Shown: one piece after another, positions 57,543 to 64,000 of the stretch
Position numbering within the stretch: position 1 is the stretch's first letter
Layout of the letters: each line of letters begins with the position of its first letter
Assembly: GCF_002127215.1 (NCBI RefSeq)
Contig: NZ_NFUT01000001.1
Coordinates: forward strand, 372,001 to 436,000
DNA length: 64,000 nucleotides
Source: Hydrogenophaga sp. IBVHS2
GTDB lineage: Bacteria; Pseudomonadota; Gammaproteobacteria; Burkholderiales; Burkholderiaceae_C
Direction: 5' to 3'
Made by a program: the position numbers and the translations under genes
Notes under the pieces: model-generated
Told to the model about the DNA's origin: nothing
Databases searched by the model: none
Seen by the model: only the letters and a program-made list of their open reading frames with translations

Positions 57543-58394
57543 ATGGATCTCGATTTTTCCGCTCCGACCCCCCTGGGCTATTTCGCCACCCTGGTGAGCG
57601 ACGATGACGCCTTTCCGCTGTTCGAGGCCGCGGTCTCGGTGGCCCAGGACGAGTACCCCGACCTGGACGTTCAGCAGGTGCTCGGCGATGTCGACCAGAT
57701 GGTGGCCCGGCTGCGCCGCCGCTGCCCGGAAGACGCCGGTCCGCTGCAGCGCCTGCGGGCGCTCAACCAGTTCTTCTTCCGCGACCTGGGCTTTGGCGGC
57801 AACGTCAACAATTACTACGACCCGGACAACAGCTACCTCAACGCGGTGCTGCGCACCCGCCGGGGCATTCCCATCACGCTGGCGGTGTTGTGGATGGAGC
57901 TGGCCCAGGGCATGGGGCTGAAGGCGCGCGGGGTCAACTTCCCGGGGCACTTCATGGTCAAGGTCAACCTGCCCAACGGGCAGGTGGTGATCGACCCGTT
58001 CAATGGCCAGTCCCTCAGCCGCGACGAGCTGGCCGAGCGGCTGGAGCCCTACAAGCGCCGCAACGGCCTGGTCGACGAGTTCGATGTGCCGGTGGGCCTG
58101 TACCTGCAGGCGGCCCAGCCGCGCGACATCCTGGCGCGGCTGCTGCGCAACCTCAAGGAGATCCACCGGGCGCAGGAAGACTGGCTGCGCCTGATCGCGG
58201 TGCAGGACCGGCTGCTCATCCTGCTGCCCGACGCCTGGCCCGAATACCGGGACCGGGGTCTGGCCTGGGCCGAGCTGGGCGAGGCCCGGCTGGCGGTGGC
58301 CGATCTGGACATCTACGTGGTGCATGCCGACGATCCGCTGGACCGCGAGGCCATCGGCCAGCGGCTCCAGGAACTGCGCCGCGCCCTGAACTGA
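57543..58394 (+). CDS. SirB1-type transglutaminase-like protein
   Basis: This 283-residue protein matches the SirB1 N-terminal family, a transglutaminase-like fold combined with TPR-like helices. Visible motifs are NNYYDPDNSYLNAVLRTRRGIPITLAVLWMELAQ and GVNFPGHFMVKV, with the histidine of the usual Cys-His-Asp set but no obvious catalytic cysteine. Function is unknown. It follows murJ by 30 bp and could be cotranscribed. Confidence 0.8.
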   Translation: MDLDFSAPTPLGYFATLVSDDDAFPLFEAAVSVAQDEYPDLDVQQVLGDVDQMVARLRRRCPEDAGPLQRLRALNQFFFRDLGFGGNVNNYYDPDNSYLNAVLRTRRGIPITLAVLWMELAQGMGLKARGVNFPGHFMVKVNLPNGQVVIDPFNGQSLSRDELAERLEPYKRRNGLVDEFDVPVGLYLQAAQPRDILARLLRNLKEIHRAQEDWLRLIAVQDRLLILLPDAWPEYRDRGLAWAELGEARLAVADLDIYVVHADDPLDREAIGQRLQELRRALN

Positions 58395-58520
58395 TGTGTC
58401 GGCCGCGACCGACGGCATGCATTCGGGTGTGAACGGTGTGTCGGCGTGTAAGACCGTTTGACGCCGCCGGTGGTGGCGAAGAACATCCGCCCGCCTGTCA
58501 ACCCTCTCCACACAACAACC

Positions 58521-58913
58521 ATGACCCACTCGATCTACCGCGCCGTTGCCTGTGCCCTCATTCCCGCCATGACCCTGGGCAGCCTGCCGCTGCAGGCCCA
58601 GGCCGGCATCGTCGGCACCGAACAGGCCCTGGTGACCCCGGCCGGCCAGGCCGACCGTGACCGTGTCAGCGGTTTCCTGGCCCGTGAGGACGTGCGCAAG
58701 GAACTCATGGCCCAGGGCGTGAATGCCGACGATGCCATCGCCCGCGTGCAGGCCATGTCGGACGCCGAGGTGGCCCAGCTGGCCCAGCGCGTGGACAAGG
58801 CCCCGGCCGGTGCCGGCGTGGTGGGCGTGCTGTTCACCATCTTCCTGATCCTGCTGGTCACCGACATCCTGGGCTTCACCAAGGTGTATCCGTTCACCCG
58901 CCCGATCCGATGA
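58521..58913 (+). CDS. PA2779-like small membrane protein
   Basis: This 130-residue protein has a signal peptide (ending near QAQAGIVG), the family core VSGFLAREDVRKELMAQGVNADDA, and a C-terminal membrane span GVVGVLFTIFLILLVTDILGF with a short VYPFTRPI tail. It resembles Pseudomonas PA2779, which is encoded beside PA2778. Its stop overlaps the start of the PA2778-like peptidase, as expected for the pair. Biochemical function is not known. Confidence 0.82.
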   Translation: MTHSIYRAVACALIPAMTLGSLPLQAQAGIVGTEQALVTPAGQADRDRVSGFLAREDVRKELMAQGVNADDAIARVQAMSDAEVAQLAQRVDKAPAGAGVVGVLFTIFLILLVTDILGFTKVYPFTRPIR

Positions 58914-59872
58914 CATCACCCCGACGGGGTCGCGCAGCCCCCGCCCTGGCGGGGGTTGTGCTTTGTGCAGCCTTGCTGGCCGGCTGCGCGGCACCGCCGC
59001 AGGTGGCCCAACTCCAGAACGACTGGCCCAGCGGCCTGCCGGCCCGCACGCTGCTGACCCGCGTGCCCTTCATTCCCCAGGACGACTTCCTGTGCGGCCC
59101 GGCCACGCTGGCCATGGTGTCGCAGGCCGCAGGCCGCCGGGTGACGGCCGATCAGCTCACGCCGCAGGTCTACCTGCCCGGCCGCCAGGGCGCCCTGCAG
59201 ACCGAAATGCTCGCGGCCGCCCGCCGGCAGGGCCTGGTGGCCTACCCGCTGGCGCCCGATCTTCGAACCCTGCTGACCGAGGTGGCCGCCGGCGAGCCGG
59301 TGCTGGTGCTGCAGAACCTGTCGCTGCCGATCGCGCCGCAGTGGCATTACGCGGTGGCGGTGGGCTATGACCGGGCCCGGGACGAAATCATCCTGCACTC
59401 CGGCACCACGCCGCGCATGCCGATGGCGCTGCCCACGTTCGAGCGCACCTGGGCCCGAAGTGAATACTGGGCGGTGCGGGTGACCGCTCCGGACCGCCTG
59501 CCGGCCACGGCCGACGCCGACGGCTGGGCCCATGCCGTGGCCGCGCTGGAACGCTCGGATGTGCAGGCCGCCCAGGTGGCCTACCGCACCGGGTTGCGGC
59601 GCTGGCCGGACCACCGCATCCTGCTGCTGGGGCTGGGCAACACCCACTACGCCCAGGGCCGGCGCGAGCAGGCAGCCACCGCGTATGCCGCTGCGGTGCG
59701 GTCGGCACCCGACTTCGCCGATGCCTGGAACAACCTGGCGCAGGTCCGGCTGGAGCTGGGCCAGATCGCCCAGGCCCGTGATGCGGTGCAGCGGGCGGTG
59801 GCGCTGGGCGGACCGCGCCAGGCCGAGTACCAGAAGCTGCAGGCCGCCATCGAGGCGAGGCGCCAGCCATGA
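58910..59872 (+). CDS. PA2778-like lipoprotein cysteine peptidase with TPR
   Basis: This 320-residue protein is a lipoprotein (lipobox LLAGC at about residue 25) with a C39-like peptidase domain: catalytic Cys in QDDFLCGPATLAMVSQAAGR and His in QWHYAVAVGYDRARDEIILH. A tetratricopeptide region (YRTGLRRWPDHRILLLGLGNTHYAQGRREQAATAY) follows. The substrate is unknown; the overlapping PA2779-like gene upstream encodes a likely partner. It overlaps the next gene by ATGA. Confidence 0.82.
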   Translation: MTSPRRGRAAPALAGVVLCAALLAGCAAPPQVAQLQNDWPSGLPARTLLTRVPFIPQDDFLCGPATLAMVSQAAGRRVTADQLTPQVYLPGRQGALQTEMLAAARRQGLVAYPLAPDLRTLLTEVAAGEPVLVLQNLSLPIAPQWHYAVAVGYDRARDEIILHSGTTPRMPMALPTFERTWARSEYWAVRVTAPDRLPATADADGWAHAVAALERSDVQAAQVAYRTGLRRWPDHRILLLGLGNTHYAQGRREQAATAYAAAVRSAPDFADAWNNLAQVRLELGQIAQARDAVQRAVALGGPRQAEYQKLQAAIEARRQP

Positions 59873-60498
59873 CCCGACTGTTGCTGGTGGGCGCCACCGG
59901 ACTGGTGGGCGGTCATGTGCTCGATCAGGCGCTGGCCGACCCGCGTGTCTCGGCGGTGGTGGCACCGACGCGCCGTGCGCTGGCGCCCCGCCCGGGACTG
60001 ATCAACCCGGTGGTCGATTTCGACCGCCTCCCGCAGGACGCCGACTGGTGGGCGGTGGATGCCGTCGTCTGCACCCTGGGCACCACCGCCCGCAAGGCCG
60101 GCAGCCCCGACGCCTTCTACCGGGTCGACCACGACCATCCGCTGGAGGTGGCCTATCTGGCGCATCGCCACGGGGCGCGCGCCTATGCGCTGAACTCGGC
60201 GCTGGGCGCCGATGCGGCCTCGCGGGTGTTCTACCTGCGCACCAAGGGCGAGATCGAGCGCGACCTGCAGGCGGTGGGCTACGCGTCGCTCACCCTGGTG
60301 CGGCCGGGTCTGATCGGCGGTGCGAGGGCCGAGAGCCGCCCGCTGGAGCGGCTGGCGGTGATGGCCTCCGGCTGCGTCCAGCCGCTGCTGCCCAGGCGCT
60401 GGCGCGTGGTGCCGGCCGAGCGCATCGCCCGCTGCCTGCTGGAGGCGGCGGTCAGTGCGTCGCCCGGCGTTCGCGTGCTGCCGTCCGAAGCGCTCTAG
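59869..60498 (+). CDS. NAD(P)-binding oxidoreductase, YbjT/HTATIP2-like
   Basis: This 209-residue protein has a short-chain-type Rossmann fold with LLLVGATGLVGGHVLDQAL, CTLGTTARKAGSPDAFYRVDHD and YLRTKGEIERDLQ, as in NAD(P)H-binding proteins related to HTATIP2/YbjT. The function is unknown. It overlaps the end of the peptidase gene and, at its 3' end, converges with and overlaps the GlxA-type gene by 47 bp. Confidence 0.75.
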   Translation: MTRLLLVGATGLVGGHVLDQALADPRVSAVVAPTRRALAPRPGLINPVVDFDRLPQDADWWAVDAVVCTLGTTARKAGSPDAFYRVDHDHPLEVAYLAHRHGARAYALNSALGADAASRVFYLRTKGEIERDLQAVGYASLTLVRPGLIGGARAESRPLERLAVMASGCVQPLLPRRWRVVPAERIARCLLEAAVSASPGVRVLPSEAL

Positions 60499-61453
60499 GG
60501 GTGGCTGACCGCCCGCTGGCCTGCCAGCTGCGCCGCAGCTGGACGTCAGAACTGAAGCCGGCCAGCTCGGCGGCCCGTGCCACCGGGTGGCCGGCGGTCA
60601 GCGCGGCTTCGGCCAGTGCCAGGCGCAGTCCCCGCAGGTAGTGGCTGGGTGCCACTCCTGCGTGCTGTTCGAACAGCCGCGTGAGGTGCCGTGGCGATGT
60701 GGCCGCCAGGGCTGCCATGGCCGGTACGGTCCAGGGCTTCTGGGGTTCCCGGCTCACGGCATCCTGCACCTTGTGCAGGGCCGGGTGCAGGTGGTTGCGG
60801 TGCAGCAGGAACGGGGAGAGCTCGGGATCGTCCGGACCCCGTCGCAAGGCCAGTGCCAGGTTCTGGGCCACCTCGGCGGCCAGGGCGGGCCCGCAATGGA
60901 TCGAGATGCGGTGCAGCACCAGGTCGATGCCGGTGGTCACCCCGGCGCTGGTCCAGACCGGGCCGTCCTGCACGAACAGCCGGTTCGAGACCACCTCGCA
61001 GCCCGACGCCTTCTGCCGCAGTTCCTGCAGATGCGCATGGTGGGTGGTGCCACGCCGCCCGGCCAGCAGGCCGCCCATGCCTGCCACCACGGCCCCGGCA
61101 CAGATGGCCACGAGCTCCTGTTGCCCGGCACGCAGTTCAAGGCCCTGCAGCCAGTGCATCAATGCCCGCCCTGGCTCGTCGTCGAGCCGGACCTCGTCGC
61201 CCGGCTGGCCGATCAGCACCACCCAGGACGGCTCCTGGCCGAGGGTCGGCAGTGGCTCCAGACCCGTCACACGCAGGCCTACCGATGTGGGCGCCTCGGC
61301 CACCGGGCCGACGAAACGCAGCGCGAACGCCGGGGGCTGTCCGTGTTGCGCCAGGCACTGGTTGGCCATGCGCAGCGCCTCCGCCGGACCCGCCCAGTCC
61401 AGCGCCAGGCTGTCCGGCAGCAGCACAAAGAAGACCTGGATCGGGGCAGGCAT
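60452..61453 (-). CDS. GlxA-family transcriptional regulator
   Basis: This 333-residue protein joins an N-terminal DJ-1/PfpI-like domain (FVLLPDSLALDWAGPAEALRMAN, ELVAICAGAVVAGMGGLLAGRR) to a C-terminal AraC-type DNA-binding domain (SPRHLTRLFEQHAGVAPSHYLRGLRLALAEAAL). The cysteine in AICAGA corresponds to the conserved DJ-1 nucleophile position. The next gene upstream on the same strand is an isochorismatase-like hydrolase, a likely target. The start at 61453 follows a purine-rich stretch. Confidence 0.85.
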   Translation of the reverse strand: MPAPIQVFFVLLPDSLALDWAGPAEALRMANQCLAQHGQPPAFALRFVGPVAEAPTSVGLRVTGLEPLPTLGQEPSWVVLIGQPGDEVRLDDEPGRALMHWLQGLELRAGQQELVAICAGAVVAGMGGLLAGRRGTTHHAHLQELRQKASGCEVVSNRLFVQDGPVWTSAGVTTGIDLVLHRISIHCGPALAAEVAQNLALALRRGPDDPELSPFLLHRNHLHPALHKVQDAVSREPQKPWTVPAMAALAATSPRHLTRLFEQHAGVAPSHYLRGLRLALAEAALTAGHPVARAAELAGFSSDVQLRRSWQASGRSATPRALRTAARERRATH

Positions 61454-61463
61454 GGCCGCAGGT

Positions 61464-62027
61464 TCAGGCAGGTTGCCAGCGGGCGACGGCCTCACCGACG
61501 GTGCACACCTGGGCAAATCGGCCATCCAGCACGGTGGCCGTGCGGTGCCGGATGGCATCGGCCGTCAGCAGGCCGCCCTGGGCGTCGTGCATGTCGAAGG
61601 TGAGGGTGGCGTCGGTCACGAAGTCGACTTCCCAACCCAGGTCGGAGGCGTGGCGGGCGGTGGTCTCGCAGCACTGCTCGGTGCGGATGCCGCTGATGAC
61701 CACCCGACCGATGCCGTGCTGCACCAGCCAGACATCCAGCCCGGTGCCCACCAGCGCGCTGTGGCGCGCCTTGTGGACCGTCAGTGCGGCCTCGAAGGGA
61801 ACGAGCCCTTCCAAGGGTCTGACCAGGCCGCTGGCGTGCGAGAAAGGGTTGTCGGGCGTGTCCGGCTCATCGGCGTGCAGCACACGGACCACCGGCACCC
61901 GATCGGCCAGGGCGGCCGTGATCAGTGCGTTCTGAGACGCCAGGTAAGTGGACAGCGCGGCGGCGTCGAAATACGGTCGGTGCCGGAACGATTCCTGCAC
62001 ATCGATCACGATCAGACACGATTTCAT
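61464..62027 (-). CDS. Isochorismatase-family cysteine hydrolase
   Basis: This 187-residue hydrolase has the family triad: Asp in LIVIDVQESF, Lys in LTVHKARHSALVGTGLD and the nucleophile Cys in ISGIRTEQCCETTARHASDLGW. The substrate is not known; nicotinamidase-like and isochorismatase-like roles are possible. It stands 10 bp ahead of the GlxA-type regulator gene, so the two probably form an operon. A GGAG ribosome site precedes the ATG. Confidence 0.85.
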   Translation of the reverse strand: MKSCLIVIDVQESFRHRPYFDAAALSTYLASQNALITAALADRVPVVRVLHADEPDTPDNPFSHASGLVRPLEGLVPFEAALTVHKARHSALVGTGLDVWLVQHGIGRVVISGIRTEQCCETTARHASDLGWEVDFVTDATLTFDMHDAQGGLLTADAIRHRTATVLDGRFAQVCTVGEAVARWQPA

Positions 62028-62121
62028 CGGGGGACTCCTTCGACGGTGGGGTTGCGAAGTCCCGAGTGTGGGTGGCGGCGGTCGTGCTGTCCGCCACCCG
62101 GTCAGACAGAAAACGGACGTT

Positions 62122-63159
62122 TCAGGACACGACCACCGGGGCGGTGGTGCCGCGCTCGGCGATCACGCCGATGGTGTGCACCGTCTCGCCCAGGCTGCGC
62201 AGGGTGGCAGCGCAGGCCTCGGCCTGGTCGGCGGCGATCACCACCACCATGCCGATGCCGTTGTTGAAGGTGCGGTTCATCTCGATGTCGTCGATGCCGG
62301 CGGTGGCCTGCAGCCACGCGAACAGCTCGCTCTGCGGCCAGCTGCCTTTCCTGAGGTGGGCGGCGGTGCCCTCGGGCAGCACGCGCGGGATGTTCTCCAG
62401 CAGGCCGCCACCGGTGATGTGGGCCAGCGCCTTGATCGGGTGCTGGGCAAGTGCGGCCAGAACGTTCTTGACGTACAGGCGGGTCGGCTTCATCACGGCT
62501 TCCTTGAAGGGCATGCCGTCCAGGGTGGCGGGCAACTGGCTGGCAGCGCGTTCGATGCACTTGCGCACCAGCGAGAAGCCGTTGGAGTGCACGCCGTGCG
62601 AGGCCAGACCCAGCACCACGTCGCCCGGCTTCACGTTGTGGCCGGTCAGGATCTTGCTCTTCTCGACCGCGCCGACACAGAAACCGGCCAGATCGTATTC
62701 ACCGGCCGGGTACATGCCCGGCATCTCGGCGGTCTCGCCGCCGATCAGGGCGCAGCCCGAGAGCTCGCAGCCCCTGGCGATGCCGCCGACCACGGCGGCT
62801 GCCGTGTCCACATCGAGCTTGCCGCAGGCGAAGTAGTCCAGGAAGAACAGCGGCTCGGCGCCCTGCACCAGCACGTCGTTCACGCTCATGGCCACCAGAT
62901 CGATGCCCACCGTGTCGTGCATGTTCCACTCGAAGGCCAGCTTGAGCTTGGTGCCCACGCCGTCGGTGCCGCTCACCAGCACCGGCTCCCGGTAGCGCTT
63001 GGGCACCTCGAACAGGGCACCGAAGCCGCCGATGCCGGCCAGCACGCCTTCGCGCATGGTTTTCTTCGCCAGCGGCTTGATGCGGTCGACCAGGGCATCG
63101 CCCGCGTCGATGTCGACGCCGGCGTCTTTGTAGGAGAGGGGGGTGTGGTTCTGGCTCAT
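62122..63159 (-). CDS. purM: Phosphoribosylformylglycinamidine cyclo-ligase
   Basis: PurM closes the imidazole ring to form aminoimidazole ribonucleotide in purine synthesis. The 345-residue protein has [20 protein letters not shown] at the N-terminus, [35 protein letters not shown] and [11 protein letters not shown]. The ATG at 63159 gives the family start; the longer frame upstream has no conserved residues. It is divergent from the PerM-like gene, as usual in betaproteobacteria. Confidence 0.96.
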   Translation of the reverse strand: MSQNHTPLSYKDAGVDIDAGDALVDRIKPLAKKTMREGVLAGIGGFGALFEVPKRYREPVLVSGTDGVGTKLKLAFEWNMHDTVGIDLVAMSVNDVLVQGAEPLFFLDYFACGKLDVDTAAAVVGGIARGCELSGCALIGGETAEMPGMYPAGEYDLAGFCVGAVEKSKILTGHNVKPGDVVLGLASHGVHSNGFSLVRKCIERAASQLPATLDGMPFKEAVMKPTRLYVKNVLAALAQHPIKALAHITGGGLLENIPRVLPEGTAAHLRKGSWPQSELFAWLQATAGIDDIEMNRTFNNGIGMVVVIAADQAEACAATLRSLGETVHTIGVIAERGTTAPVVVS

Positions 63160-63184
63160 GAGGGGCGGACGCAGGGCGCCCGAA

Positions 63185-63205
63185 TAGAATTTGGGCTGGA
63201 TTTTA
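63185..63205. promoter_or_regulatory. Possible divergent purM/perM promoters
   Basis: The 86-bp gap holds TAGAAT on the plus strand (63185-63190) and TAAAAT on the minus strand (63200-63205), suited as -10 boxes for the PerM-like gene and purM. No clear -35 boxes or PurR sites were seen. Confidence 0.3.
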
Positions 63206-63245
63206 AGGGCTGGCCTCCTGCGGCGGCTCGCCACATCGGACCTGC

Positions 63246-64000
63246 ATGACCTTCACACCCACCCAGACCCGCGCCGCCGTCTGGGCCTGCATGGCCCTGG
63301 CCATCGGCTGGCTTCTGTCCCTGCTGGCGCCGGTGCTCATGCCCTTCCTGCTGGCCATCGTGGTGGCCTATGCGCTCCATCCGCTGGTGGAGCGGTGGGC
63401 CGCCCGCCGCATTCCGCGCTGGCTGGGTGCCGGCGTCGCCATCGCCCTGCTGATGCTCGTGCTGCTGGCGGTGGTGCTGCTCATCGTTCCGGTCATCACG
63501 GCCCAACTGCCCCTGTTGCGCGACCAGGTGCCCGCCCTGCTGGATCGGGCCAACAACCACATCGTGCCGCTGGCGGCCCGCTTCGGCATCGACCTGCAGA
63601 TCGACACCGCGCAGGTGCGCGAATGGCTCAGGCAGGTGGTGACCGGCCACGAGAGCCAGCTGATCGGCAGCCTGCTGTCGTCGCTGCGCATCGGCGGCAG
63701 CGCCCTGGCAGCGGTCATCGGCAACCTCTTCCTCATGCCCATCGTGGCCTTCTACCTGCTGCTGGACTGGGCGGCGCTGGTGCAGCGCTTCAAGACCCTC
63801 ATCCCGCCGCGCTGGCGCGAGACGGTGCAGTCCTTTCTGGACGAGACCGACGAGGTGCTCGGTCAGTACCTGCGAGGGCAGCTGATGGTCATGGGACTGC
63901 TGGCGGTGTTCTACACCGTCGGCCTGGCCCTGACCGGACTGAAGCTGGCCCTGCCCATCGGCGTCTTCACCGGGCTGGCGGTGTTCGTGCCGTACCTCGG
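63246..64000 (+). CDS. PerM/AI-2E-family transporter, N-terminal part
   Basis: The frame runs off the window end, so only the first 251 residues are visible. It has paired N-terminal hydrophobic segments ([39 protein letters not shown]), then [21 protein letters not shown], the [21 protein letters not shown] segment, and FVPYLG at the edge, as in PerM/TqsA-type proteins. The substrate is not known; the AI-2E name is inherited from one member. In Burkholderiales this gene is divergent from purM. Confidence 0.9.
   Translation, partial: MTFTPTQTRAAVWACMALAIGWLLSLLAPVLMPFLLAIVVAYALHPLVERWAARRIPRWLGAGVAIALLMLVLLAVVLLIVPVITAQLPLLRDQVPALLDRANNHIVPLAARFGIDLQIDTAQVREWLRQVVTGHESQLIGSLLSSLRIGGSALAAVIGNLFLMPIVAFYLLLDWAALVQRFKTLIPPRWRETVQSFLDETDEVLGQYLRGQLMVMGLLAVFYTVGLALTGLKLALPIGVFTGLAVFVPYL

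Noticed and set aside
60452-60498. Gene fusion or frameshift at the overlap of the NAD-binding gene and the GlxA-type gene
   Set aside because: The genes are on opposite strands and merely overlap at their 3' ends; both proteins are complete.

Overview
This 64 kb window is chromosomal DNA of high GC content. The gene content and order point to a betaproteobacterium of the order Burkholderiales, most likely Comamonadaceae or a related family. The main reasons are the run fabD-fabG-acpP-fabF-rpoE-rseA-rseB-mucD-lepA-lepB-rnc-era-recO-pdxJ-acpS-nagZ, the pairing of an sdhCDAB-sdhE-gltA operon with a divergent mdh-citE-acnB operon around a GntR regulator, the DUF3579 gene, and an entericidin-like lipoprotein gene between leuC and leuD. 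Genus and species cannot be read from the sequence. No rRNA, tRNA, CRISPR array, insertion sequence or prophage was seen.

Layout. 1-2747: end of the fatty-acid synthesis cluster (fabD 3' part, fabG, acpP, fabF). 2768-7234: a YgfX-like membrane protein and the envelope-stress module rpoE-rseA-rseB-mucD. 7235-7751: a 517-bp non-coding stretch with a terminator, several dyads, three DnaA-box-like sites, and a candidate short RNA ending in a strong terminator. 7752-15789: translation, protein export and cofactor genes (lepA to nagZ). 15802-23832 (minus strand): LON-domain protein, accD, trpA, trpB, trpF, truA, fimV. 23970-28522 (minus): asd, leuB, leuD, entericidin-like lipoprotein, leuC. 28648-39395: the TCA-cycle block, with gntR-sdhCDAB-sdhE-gltA on the minus strand and mdh-citE-acnB on the plus strand.

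39460-41652 (minus) is an island-like pair: a 142-aa CesT-type secretion chaperone followed directly by a 587-aa Ser/Pro-rich, partly hydrophobic protein that looks like a type III effector. No secretion apparatus is present in the window. 41838-45900: PDZ-less S1C protease, MoxR ATPase, DUF58 protein and BatA-like VWA protein. 45929-48114: FAD monooxygenase and a TctC-type binding protein. 48117-50987 (minus): the kynurenine operon kynB-kynU-kynA. 51050-54808 (minus): SAM methyltransferase, two tandem YkgJ-type cysteine-cluster proteins, argF, argD. 55103 onward: DUF3579, rpsT, murJ, SirB1-type protein, a PA2779/PA2778-like pair, an NAD-binding protein, a GlxA-type regulator, an isochorismatase-like hydrolase, purM and the start of a PerM/AI-2E transporter.

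The strongest regulatory observation is a perfect 12-bp palindrome, TCTTATATAAGA. It lies between the -35 and -10 boxes of the gntR promoter, next to the divergent mdh promoter. It recurs about 20 kb away, directly abutting a -10-like box in front of the DUF3579 gene. This suggests that the TCA-cycle GntR regulator controls itself, possibly mdh, and a protein of unknown function. The most novel locus is the effector/chaperone-like pair, which also has a possible HrpL-type promoter element. Everything here was read by eye; no similarity searches or composition calculations were run.
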